A stretch of 64,000 nt of DNA from Streptomyces sp. YPW6 (GTDB lineage: Bacteria > Actinomycetota > Actinomycetes > Streptomycetales > Streptomycetaceae), in contig NZ_CP076457.1 of assembly GCF_018866325.1 (NCBI RefSeq), forward strand, positions 6,979,001-7,043,000, written 5' to 3'. Shown piece by piece: positions 53,698 through 61,763 of the stretch (positions within the stretch are counted from its first letter, which is position 1; every line of letters begins with the position of its first letter). The position numbers and the translations under genes are program-made. The notes beneath the pieces are model-generated. The model saw only the letters and a list, made by a program, of their open reading frames with translations. It made no database searches and was not told the origin of the DNA.

Positions 53698-54855
53698 TCA
53701 GGTCGACCAGACCACCTTGCCCTCGTGCACGATGACCACCTTGGCGTCGGGCCTGAGGACCATCGTGGCGCCGCCGAAGTCATGGGTCTTGGAGGCCCAG
53801 ATGGGGCGGTCGTCGCCGTTGTGGATGACCAGGTTGCCGTCCGGCTGGAAGATCGCCCGGTGGTTCTCGCCGAAGGTCATGGCGGCCCAGATCGGCTTGT
53901 TCTGCTCGTTGTAGACGACCAGGTTGCCGTCCTGCTGCATCGTCATGCGAATGCGGTTGGTCGCCCAGGACTGGCCGACCCCGATGGAGCTGGTCGCGGA
54001 GACCGTCTGGGTGCCCCAACTCGGCTTCGGGGCCGCCTTGGGCTTCGGTTTCGGTGAGGCCTTCGGCTTCTCGGCGGGGGCGCTCGTCCTGGGCGCGGGC
54101 GCCGGCGCGGCTGCCGCGGGTGCGGGGGCGGCCTTGGGCGGGGCGGCCTTCTTCTCTTCCGTCGGCGACGGCGACGGTGTCGGCTTCACCGCCACGTAGT
54201 CGTCCAGGGCCGCCGGGGCCGACTCCGGATCGAGGACCGTGTCGGCGCTCCCCGCGACCGGTGTGGTGGCGGGGCGCCGGGGCTCGTCGTCGGCGCTGCC
54301 CATCAGCAGCACGGGTATCGCGACCAGCGCGGCGCCGACGAACGCGGCCCCTGCCAGGACCGGGGTGCGGGGGCGCCCCTTGTCGGCAGCGGTGAGGGTC
54401 CTGGTGCCCGGCTTCGCGTCGACGGCCGCCGCCACCGCGATGCCCTCCGTGCGTCCCTCGGGTGCTTCGGTGGTCCGCGTCGTGGACGACGCCCCGGACG
54501 AGGCGTCGGGTGCCGGTGACTCCTCGGTCGGAGTCGGGGGCGTGGCGGTGGTCGCGGCCGGAGCCCGCGTGTTCTCGGTCCCGGCCGAGGTGGCGGGCTC
54601 GGTGGGGTGCTTTTCGGTGCGGGCCGAGGTGGGCTGCTCCTCGGTTCCGGCTGTGGTGGCGGGCCCGGTCGGGGGCTTCTCCGTGCCGGCCGTCGTCGTG
54701 GCCTCGCTCCGGAGGGCTTGCGCCTCGGCCGGGGCGGCGGACGCCGGGGACGCGGGGCCGGGCTCCTCCGCGGCGGGTGACGGGGGTGCGGCGCCGGACT
54801 TCTCCGTGGCTGCCGGCGCGGACTCGGTTCCGGGGGTGGGGGGCTCGGCGGGCAT
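53698..54855 (-). CDS. membrane-anchored bulb-type (B-lectin) protein
   Basis: 385 residues. A long Ala/Pro/Thr/Glu-rich N-terminus with repeated TEKPPTGPATTAGTEEQPT-like blocks (1-165) is followed by one membrane helix (about 167-190), a Pro/Lys-rich linker and a C-terminal B-lectin domain (about 275-385) with the mannose-binding-like motifs QQDGNLVVYNEQ and QPDGNLVIHNG. The lectin should face outside. ATG at 54855 with GAGGAGG upstream. Divergent from the T7SS-associated gene; architecture parallels the ricin-type protein encoded at 55728-57014. Confidence 0.85.
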   Translation of the reverse strand: MPAEPPTPGTESAPAATEKSGAAPPSPAAEEPGPASPASAAPAEAQALRSEATTTAGTEKPPTGPATTAGTEEQPTSARTEKHPTEPATSAGTENTRAPAATTATPPTPTEESPAPDASSGASSTTRTTEAPEGRTEGIAVAAAVDAKPGTRTLTAADKGRPRTPVLAGAAFVGAALVAIPVLLMGSADDEPRRPATTPVAGSADTVLDPESAPAALDDYVAVKPTPSPSPTEEKKAAPPKAAPAPAAAAPAPAPRTSAPAEKPKASPKPKPKAAPKPSWGTQTVSATSSIGVGQSWATNRIRMTMQQDGNLVVYNEQNKPIWAAMTFGENHRAIFQPDGNLVIHNGDDRPIWASKTHDFGGATMVLRPDAKVVIVHEGKVVWST

Positions 54856-55107
54856 GTGCTGACTCCTCCTCGGGGGCGAGCCCAACGTAGCCCGTCGGGG
54901 GAGCGGGAGACGTCACTCGCCTCGATACGCCGGTGCCGCTTTGTCATCCCACGCCGCGCCTGTCCCGGAACGTTCCCCACTCGGGCGGCAAACGGGCAGG
55001 CAGAAGGCCTATACGGGCCTGCTGTCGGGCCCCGTTGACCAGGGCTCGTATGACATCCTGTTGAGGCCGTCCGGTACTCAAAGATTTGTACGGAGCCAAG
55101 AGTTCAG

Positions 55108-55731
55108 GTGGATGCCTCCCTCGTGCCGGAAGCCGTGAAGGACGCCGCGCGCCGTGCGCCCGGCCACTGGATCGGGATCGTCGATCCGGAGTGGACCCAG
55201 GCCCGGACGCCGCCGGAGTGGGCCGTCCTGGGCGAGTGGCAGTCGGACGGGAGCGGGGGCGTGGGCGAGTACCGCGCCAACCCCGCCTACCGCCCATCGG
55301 CCCGGGCCCTCGGCTGGCCGGAGCCCACCGATCCGGTGGACGCGGCTGCCCAGCGGGCCGCCACCGGGTACGGCACGGTGGACGAGGCGCTGGCCGCGCT
55401 CGCCGAGGCGGACGTCACCGTCGTACGCGGGCCGGACGGCGGGACGCTCGTGGCCGCGGGGCGGGACGGTGCGCCGGTGGTGCTCCTGTTCACCTCGCCC
55501 ACCCACGCGTTCATGTCCGCGGCACTTCACCATGACACCGTGTCCGCCCGGGAGCTGGCCGGGTCCCTGACGGAGACCGGCGCCCTGCTGCTGGTCAACT
55601 CCGCAGCCGCGGCTCCGCTGCTCGTCCCCGCCGACAGCCTTCCCGGTGCCGTGAGTTCCGCCCCGGCGACCGCGGCCGCCGGCCCCGACACGACCGAACC
55701 CCGGCCCCACACCACAGGGAGGACCCCGTGA
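55108..55731 (+). CDS. type VII secretion system-associated protein (SseB-like)
   Basis: 207 residues. The N-terminus APGHWIGIVDPEWTQ and the segment RPSARALGWPEPTDPVD match the actinobacterial T7SS-associated family; a later SseB-like stretch reads PVVLLFTSPTHAF and LLLVNSAAAAPLLVPAD. The role within the secretion system is not known. GTG at 55108. Its stop codon overlaps the GTG of the ricin-type protein gene by 4 bp, so the two are translationally coupled. Confidence 0.85.
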   Translation: MDASLVPEAVKDAARRAPGHWIGIVDPEWTQARTPPEWAVLGEWQSDGSGGVGEYRANPAYRPSARALGWPEPTDPVDAAAQRAATGYGTVDEALAALAEADVTVVRGPDGGTLVAAGRDGAPVVLLFTSPTHAFMSAALHHDTVSARELAGSLTETGALLLVNSAAAAPLLVPADSLPGAVSSAPATAAAGPDTTEPRPHTTGRTP

Positions 55732-57014
55732 CGCGTACGTCGTCCCAGCAGACCCCCGTCTCCGCTCCCGTACCGGCGAAGCCCGAAGCCGAGCCGGCCG
55801 AGGCCGCGGAAACGGAGAGGGTCTCCGAGAAGGCGGAGAAGGCCGAGAGTGCCGAGGAGGGCCTTGAGGCCGCCAAGGCCCCGGAAGGGGACAAGGCCAG
55901 GAAGCTCGCAGAGGCCGCAGAGGTCCCGGAGGTCGGGAAGGCGGAGGCGGGCGAGGGCGGTGAGCGGGGCGAGCGCACCGGTGCCGACGCCCCCGAACCC
56001 CGGGCAGATACCGCCGAGGGCCACACCGCCTCCGGCCCCGAGACCGCCCCCGGCTCCGGCCCCGAGACCGCCCCCGGCTCCGATGCCGAGACCGATCCCG
56101 GCGCCTCCGCCGCCACGCAGAGCCGGCTCCCCGCTCTCGTACGGACCATGACCGCCACCGCCATCGGGCAGCCGCAGCAGGAGGCGGGGCCCGTGGGACG
56201 GCCGGGCAGGGCCGCGCTCGCGGGGGCGGCGGTCGTGGGTGCGCTGCTCGTGTCGGTGCCGTTCCTCGTGCTCGCCGGGAACAACGACGACGGGCCCGAG
56301 CGGACGAACGCCGCCGGGGCCGGGACCGTCCTCGACGGGAGCGGACCGGAGGCGCCGGGCGAGTTCGCCGTCACCGCGCCCGACACCGGTGCGCCCGAGG
56401 AGGACCGGAAGGAGAAGGAGGAGAAGAAGAGCGAGGAGAAGCCGGAGAAGGCCGGCAACCCCGCGCCGGTCGTCCCTCCGGCCGACAGCGGCAAGGAAGC
56501 GGCGAAGAAGGACGACGGTCCCGAGGACACCCCGAAGAAGGCCGACGCGCCCGAGAAGAAGCCCGAGGCGAAGAGCGGCGACGCCGAGAACCAGTCCGCC
56601 AAGGCCCAGCCCGCCGTCACGTTCAGCGGGCCCGTCTCCTTCCGCAGCCACCTCTCCGGCCGCTGCCTCGACGTCCCCGGTCACAACTTCAACGACGGTC
56701 AGCCGCTGTTCATGTGGGACTGCAACGGCGCCGACGCCCAGAAGTGGCGCTTCGGATCCGACGGCACGATCCGGGCCAAGGACAAGTGCCTGGACGTGGC
56801 CAACGCGAACTTCAGCAACGGGACACCCATCCAGCTCGCCTGGTGCAACGGCTCCGCCGCCCAGAAGTTCACCCTGAACGGCGCCCACGACCTGGTCAAC
56901 ACCGTCGTCGGCAAGTGCGTCGACATCCCGAACCACAGCAAGGGACGGGGCCCGGAGACCTACCTGATCCTGTGGGAGTGCACCGGGCTCGACAACCAGA
57001 AATGGAGCACCTGA
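55728..57014 (+). CDS. membrane-anchored ricin-type beta-trefoil lectin protein
   Basis: 428 residues. A charged, Glu/Ala/Lys-rich cytoplasmic N-terminus (1-160), one membrane helix (about 163-185, ALAGAAVVGALLVSVPFLVL), a Lys/Glu-rich outer linker (215-300) and a C-terminal ricin B-type trefoil (about 302-428) with the QxW-like repeats ADAQKWRFGS, SAAQKFTLNG and LDNQKWST. Carbohydrate binding outside the cell is inferred. GTG at 55728, coupled to the upstream gene. Same layout as the B-lectin protein on the other side of the shared promoter. Confidence 0.87.
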   Translation: MTRTSSQQTPVSAPVPAKPEAEPAEAAETERVSEKAEKAESAEEGLEAAKAPEGDKARKLAEAAEVPEVGKAEAGEGGERGERTGADAPEPRADTAEGHTASGPETAPGSGPETAPGSDAETDPGASAATQSRLPALVRTMTATAIGQPQQEAGPVGRPGRAALAGAAVVGALLVSVPFLVLAGNNDDGPERTNAAGAGTVLDGSGPEAPGEFAVTAPDTGAPEEDRKEKEEKKSEEKPEKAGNPAPVVPPADSGKEAAKKDDGPEDTPKKADAPEKKPEAKSGDAENQSAKAQPAVTFSGPVSFRSHLSGRCLDVPGHNFNDGQPLFMWDCNGADAQKWRFGSDGTIRAKDKCLDVANANFSNGTPIQLAWCNGSAAQKFTLNGAHDLVNTVVGKCVDIPNHSKGRGPETYLILWECTGLDNQKWST

Positions 57015-57078
57015 CCCGGGCGCACGGAGCGAGACATGATGGGATCGCCGGAGAACCGAACCGCGTCTTCGGCGAAGA

Positions 57079-57101
57079 GCGGCGTCCGGACAGGACGCCG
57101 C
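57079..57101 (+). terminator. short hairpin upstream of the eccA-like gene
   Basis: GCGGCGTCC (57079-57087) pairs with GGACGCCGC (57093-57101) around GGACA. It may end the ricin-type gene transcript or attenuate the next gene, whose ribosome binding site begins about 10 bp later. Confidence 0.5.
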
Positions 57102-57121
57102 CGTAGCAAGGAGGTTGGTGC

Positions 57122-60100
57122 GTGTCGCGCCAGGTACTGACGGTCGGCCCCGAGGACCGCTTTTCCACGATCGGTGAGGCGCTCGCCGCCGCCCGTACCG
57201 GTGCGCTCATCAGCGTCCGGCCCGGGACGTACGCGGAGAACCTGGTGATCCACACCCGGGTGACCCTCACCGCCGCCGAGGGACGGGGCACGGTGGAGAT
57301 CCGGCCGCGTTCGGGCAGCGTCGTCGCGCTGCGCGCCGATGCCGTCATGTTCTCGGAACTCACCCTGCGCGGCGGGGACTCCGAACTGCCCGCCGTGGAC
57401 GTGCGGCGCGGACAGGCCGCGTTCGACGGGTGCGAGATCGTCGGCGCCGCCTGGACCGCGATGCTGGCCGGCGGAACCGGCTCCCTCGCGCTGCGGGACT
57501 GCCGGGTGAGCAACCCGCAGGGCGCGGGCATCGTCGTCACCTCCACCACCCCCACCACCGTCGAGTCCTGCACCCTCGAACACCTCGGCACCAGTGGCAT
57601 CGTCCTTGCCGAGCAGGGCGAGGCGCGCGTCCGCGACTGCACGGTGCGGGGCGCCCGGGGCAACGGGCTGCTCGCCAACGGCGAGACCCGGGGCACCGTC
57701 GAGGACTGCGACATCTCCTCCACCGACAAGCCCTCCATCGCCCTGGAGGGGGACTCCGCCGTCTCCGTCGTCCGGACCGTGGTGCATGACACCAGCACCG
57801 GTGTCCATCTGAGCAGCGCGGGTCGTACCACCCTGGAGGACGTCCGTGTCACCGGCGCCTCCGGCAACGGGATCGTCCTGGCCGTGGGCACCGATCCCGT
57901 ACTGCGCCGCTGTCGTGTCTCGCGCGCACGCGGCCACGGCCTCCTCGTCACCGACCGGGCGCGCGGCACCTTCGAGGACTGCTGGGTGGACGGGGCGCAG
58001 GGCGCCGCGCTGCGGGTGGCCGGGGCCTCCTCCCCGGCGCTGACCGGCCTGACCGTCCGCGACTGCGAAGGCACCGGGCTGCTCCTGGAGGAGGACGCCG
58101 CGCCCGAGCTGGACCGCCTGGAGGTCATCGGCTCCGCGCCCGCCGTCGCTCTGCAGGGCGGCGCCAACCCCCTGCTGCGCCGGGCCCGGCTGGTCGAGCC
58201 CGCCGGTGACGGCATCGCCGCCGCCAAGGAGGCCCGGGGCCGCGTCGAGGACTGCGAGATCGTCCGGCCGCAGGGCGCCGGTGTACGGGTGGCCTCCGGC
58301 TCCACCCTCTACCTGGCGGGCGGCGGGGTCTCCGACACCGCCACCAGCGGACTGGTCGTGGAGGACGGCGGCAACGTCACCGTCCGCGACTTCCGCGTCG
58401 AGGTCTGCGGTGAGGACGGTGTGGTCGTCGCCGCCGGCGGTGAACTGACCGCCAACCGCACCTCCGTCCACGCCCCCAAGGGCCACGGCTTCCTCCTCCG
58501 CGAAGGCGCGCTCGCCTCGCTCAGCGGCTGTGAGGCGAGCGGGGGCGGCCAGGACGGCTTCCGGGTGGAGTCCACCGCTCCGGTCTCGCTCGTCAACTGC
58601 ACCGCCCGGGAGAACGAGGGCGGCGGCCTGGTGCAGACCGCGCCCGGCGAACGGCTCGCCGTGGACGGGCTGAACAGCGTCGGCAACGGCAAGCGCGACG
58701 CCTGGGGCAGCGGCAGCGCCGAGAACACCGATCCGGCCGGCTCCGGCGCCGCCGACGCGCCCCCGCCGGACCGTGCCGACGGCCCGCTCGGCGCGCTCAA
58801 CGCGCTGATCGGCCTGGAGAACGTGAAGCAGCAGGTCCGCACCCTGGTCAACCTCACCCAGCTGGCCCAGCGTCGTGAACAACTCGGCATGCCCGCACCG
58901 CCGATGAGCCGGCACCTGATCTTCGCCGGCCCGCCCGGCACCGGTAAGACCACCGTCGCCCGCCTCTACGGGGCGATCCTCGCCGAGCTCGGTTCGCTGC
59001 GCAGCGGCCACCTCGTGGAGGTCTCCCGCGCCGACCTCGTCGCCCAAGTCGTCGGCGGCACCGCCATCAAGACGTCCGAGACCTTCCAGCGGGCGCTGGG
59101 CGGGGTCCTGTTCATCGACGAGGCGTACACCCTCACCGCCGACAGCGGCAACGGCGGCGCCGACTTCGGCCGCGAGGCGGTGGACACCCTGCTGAAGCTC
59201 ATGGAGGACCACCGCGACGACGTGGTCGTGGTCGCGGCCGGATACTCCCGCGAGATGGAGTCCTTCCTCAGCTCCAACCCGGGCCTCGCGTCCCGCTTCT
59301 CGCGGACCGTCGAGTTCGAGAACTACTCCGTGCCCGACCTGGTCGCGATCATGGAGAGCATGTGCGGCCGGCACCAGTACGAGCTGGGGGAGGGGACGGC
59401 CCAGGCACTCGCCGCCCACTTCGGGGCCATGGACCGGGACGCCGGCTTCGGCAACGGCCGTGCCGCCCGCGGGGTGTTCGAGGAGATGGTCGACCGGCAG
59501 GCGATCCGGCTCTCCGCCCAGACGCAGGTCAGCGAGCACGATCTGCGGCTGCTGCTCCCCGAGGACGTCTCCGCCACCGCCGTCGCCTCGGCCGCCGAGA
59601 CCGCCGCACCGGCCGACGACCCGCTCACCCGCCTCGGCGACATGATCGGACTCGCCGAGGTGAAGCGCGAGGTCGCCGATCTGGTCAACCTCATCACCAC
59701 CGCCCGCCACCGCGCCGCCGCCGGGCTGCCCGTTCCCACCCTCAGCAACCACCTGGTCTTCACCGGCCCGCCCGGCACCGGTAAGACCACCGTCGCCCGC
59801 CTCTACGGCGAGGTGCTCACCCAGCTCGGGGTCCTGGAGCGCGGCCAGCTGGTCGAGGCCGCCCGCGCCGATCTCGTCGGCCGTTACATAGGCCACACCG
59901 CCCAGTTGACCCGGGAGGTCTTCGAAAAAGCCCGTGGCGGTGTGCTGTTCATCGACGAGGCCTACACCCTCACCCCGCGCGGCCAGGGCGCCGACTTCGG
60001 CCAGGAGGCGGTGGACACCCTGCTGAAGCTGATGGAGGACCACCGCGACGAGGTCGTCGTCATCGTCGCCGGATACACCGACGAGATGGAACGCTTCCTC

Positions 60101-60433
60101 GCCTCCAACCCCGGCCTCTCCTCCCGCTTCCCGCGCCGGATCGCCTTCGCCGACTACTCCTCCGAGGAACTGGTCACCATCGTGCGCGCCCAGGCCGCGG
60201 CCATGGGGTACGAGTGCGGCCCCGGCACCGGACCCCTGCTCAAGGAGCACTTCGACGCGGTGCCCCGCGACCGGTCCTTCGGCAACGCCCGCCTGGCCCG
60301 GCAGGTCGTCGAGTCGATGGTCACCCGCCAGGCGGGCCGGATCAGTTCGCTGGCCGCACCCACGCTGGACGACCTGCGGATCCTCCTCCCGGCGGACGTG
60401 ACGGCCGCGGCCCCGAAGGCGGTGCCCCGGTGA
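57122..60433 (+). CDS. eccA: EccA-like T7SS protein: right-handed beta-helix plus two CbxX/CfqX AAA+ domains
   Basis: 1,103 residues. Residues 1-530 form a parallel beta-helix of about 20 turns, with repeated VRDC/VEDCxI-type rungs such as RGTVEDCDISSTDKPSIAL. Two AAA+ modules follow: module 1 (about 560-800) and module 2 (about 840-1095), each with Walker A GPPGTGKTTVARLYG (near residues 602 and 881) and Walker B GVLFIDEAYTL. Mycobacterial EccA has one AAA+ domain and a TPR-like N-terminus, so both the helix and the second module are departures. GTG at 57122 with GGAGG seven bases upstream. Overlaps the mycosin gene by 4 bp. Confidence 0.88.
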   Translation: MSRQVLTVGPEDRFSTIGEALAAARTGALISVRPGTYAENLVIHTRVTLTAAEGRGTVEIRPRSGSVVALRADAVMFSELTLRGGDSELPAVDVRRGQAAFDGCEIVGAAWTAMLAGGTGSLALRDCRVSNPQGAGIVVTSTTPTTVESCTLEHLGTSGIVLAEQGEARVRDCTVRGARGNGLLANGETRGTVEDCDISSTDKPSIALEGDSAVSVVRTVVHDTSTGVHLSSAGRTTLEDVRVTGASGNGIVLAVGTDPVLRRCRVSRARGHGLLVTDRARGTFEDCWVDGAQGAALRVAGASSPALTGLTVRDCEGTGLLLEEDAAPELDRLEVIGSAPAVALQGGANPLLRRARLVEPAGDGIAAAKEARGRVEDCEIVRPQGAGVRVASGSTLYLAGGGVSDTATSGLVVEDGGNVTVRDFRVEVCGEDGVVVAAGGELTANRTSVHAPKGHGFLLREGALASLSGCEASGGGQDGFRVESTAPVSLVNCTARENEGGGLVQTAPGERLAVDGLNSVGNGKRDAWGSGSAENTDPAGSGAADAPPPDRADGPLGALNALIGLENVKQQVRTLVNLTQLAQRREQLGMPAPPMSRHLIFAGPPGTGKTTVARLYGAILAELGSLRSGHLVEVSRADLVAQVVGGTAIKTSETFQRALGGVLFIDEAYTLTADSGNGGADFGREAVDTLLKLMEDHRDDVVVVAAGYSREMESFLSSNPGLASRFSRTVEFENYSVPDLVAIMESMCGRHQYELGEGTAQALAAHFGAMDRDAGFGNGRAARGVFEEMVDRQAIRLSAQTQVSEHDLRLLLPEDVSATAVASAAETAAPADDPLTRLGDMIGLAEVKREVADLVNLITTARHRAAAGLPVPTLSNHLVFTGPPGTGKTTVARLYGEVLTQLGVLERGQLVEAARADLVGRYIGHTAQLTREVFEKARGGVLFIDEAYTLTPRGQGADFGQEAVDTLLKLMEDHRDEVVVIVAGYTDEMERFLASNPGLSSRFPRRIAFADYSSEELVTIVRAQAAAMGYECGPGTGPLLKEHFDAVPRDRSFGNARLARQVVESMVTRQAGRISSLAAPTLDDLRILLPADVTAAAPKAVPR

Positions 60434-61713
60434 GGCCGTCCGCGCGGCGGGCCACCGGGCGGGCGGCCAGGCCGGCCCGTCTGCTGTACGGGGCCTCGCT
60501 CGCCGCCGCCCTGGTGGTGCCCGTGGCCGTACCCGCCCAGGCCGCACCCCCCTCCCGTACGCCGGTTCACCTCCCCGCCGCCGACGGGTCCAAGGGGCAG
60601 GAGCTGCCCGGGATGCCGACCTCGCTCGACGCGCGGGCCGAGGCCGTCGCCTGCACCCCCGCTTCCAAGGAGCGGGCGAAGAAGCAGGACTGGTCGCGCC
60701 AGCGCCTCGACCTGGACCGCCTGCACCGGCACACCACCGGGGCGGGGGTGACCGTCGCGCTGATCTCCACCGGCGTCGACCCCGGGGCGGAAGGGCTCGA
60801 CGGCCGCGTCACCGCCCGGGGTGAGGCCGGCGACGACTGCGTCGGACAGGGAACGTTCCTGGCCGGGCTGATCGCCGGGACCGGCGGCCCCACCCCGCGC
60901 CTCGCCGGGGTCGCCCCGGACGCGAAGATCCTGGCGCTGCGCGGCACCGACCGGCGCGGGCAGCCGGACGCCGCACTCGTCACGGCGGCCGTCCGGGCCG
61001 CGACCACCGCCGAGGCCGACGTCATCGCGGTCGCGGTGGCCCTCCCGCGCAAGGACACCGCGCTCACCCGGGCCGTCGCCGAGGCACGCAGGGCCGGTGC
61101 GGTGGTGGTCGCGGCGGCCACCCCGGAGCCGCCGTCGCGCGGTTCGGCCGACGAGATCCCCTCCCGTACCTACTGGCCCGCCGGTCAGCCCGGCGTCCTC
61201 GCGGTCGCCGACATGCTGCCCGCCGGGGCCCGCCCGGACGGCGCGCTGCCCACCGAGGACATCGACCTGGCCGCCCCGGGCGCCGGGGTGGTCTCCGGCG
61301 GGCCGCGCGGGAAGGGGCACTACCTCGGCGGCGGCGTCGCGGTGGCCACCGCCTACGCGGCCGGGGCCGCGGCGGCCGTCCGCGCCGCCCACCCCGGGGA
61401 ATCGGCCGACGCGGTGACCCGCCGCCTGACCGCCACCGCCTACCCGGCCGACATTCCCCAGCTGGACGCCTACGCCGCCGTCACCACGGTCCTCGGCGAG
61501 GCGGGCGCGCCGGCCGGCGGTGCGGAGCGGGCCACCGAACCCGTGGCCGTACGCGACACCTCCGACACCGACCGCGCCACCGGAAGGGCCGTCCTCTTCG
61601 TCCTCCTCGGATCGGCCGGTGTCCTCTCCCTCCTCTGGGCCGGATTCGCCCTCACCCGGGCCCGCGCCCGGGGCTGGCGTCCGGCGGGGGCGGGCACCCC
61701 CGACGGGAGCTGA
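60430..61713 (+). CDS. mycP: mycosin (MycP)-like S8 peptidase homologue lacking the catalytic residues
   Basis: 427 residues. Signal peptide (about 16-38), subtilase-like domain and a C-terminal membrane helix (about 384-405), the MycP layout. At the Asp position the sequence reads VALISTGVD (Ser instead of Asp, near residue 113); at the His position CVGQGTFLAG (Gln instead of His, near 140); the Ser segment GGGVAVATAYAAG (near 300) has no serine; the oxyanion Asn is also absent (VAAATPEPP). MycP has a protease-independent structural role in ESX complexes, which this could share. GTG at 60430, overlapping the eccA-like stop by 4 bp. Confidence 0.87.
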   Translation: MRPSARRATGRAARPARLLYGASLAAALVVPVAVPAQAAPPSRTPVHLPAADGSKGQELPGMPTSLDARAEAVACTPASKERAKKQDWSRQRLDLDRLHRHTTGAGVTVALISTGVDPGAEGLDGRVTARGEAGDDCVGQGTFLAGLIAGTGGPTPRLAGVAPDAKILALRGTDRRGQPDAALVTAAVRAATTAEADVIAVAVALPRKDTALTRAVAEARRAGAVVVAAATPEPPSRGSADEIPSRTYWPAGQPGVLAVADMLPAGARPDGALPTEDIDLAAPGAGVVSGGPRGKGHYLGGGVAVATAYAAGAAAAVRAAHPGESADAVTRRLTATAYPADIPQLDAYAAVTTVLGEAGAPAGGAERATEPVAVRDTSDTDRATGRAVLFVLLGSAGVLSLLWAGFALTRARARGWRPAGAGTPDGS

Positions 61714-61718
61714 ACGCG

Positions 61719-61751
61719 CGAGGCGCCCCCCCCGCGTGTGAGGGCGCCTCG
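61719..61751. terminator. bidirectional hairpin between mycosin and eccC genes
   Basis: CGAGGCGCCC (61719-61728) pairs perfectly with GGGCGCCTCG (61742-61751) around 13 nt, between the ends of the convergent mycosin-like and eccC genes. Confidence 0.7.
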
Positions 61752-61763
61752 GGGCCGTGCCGC

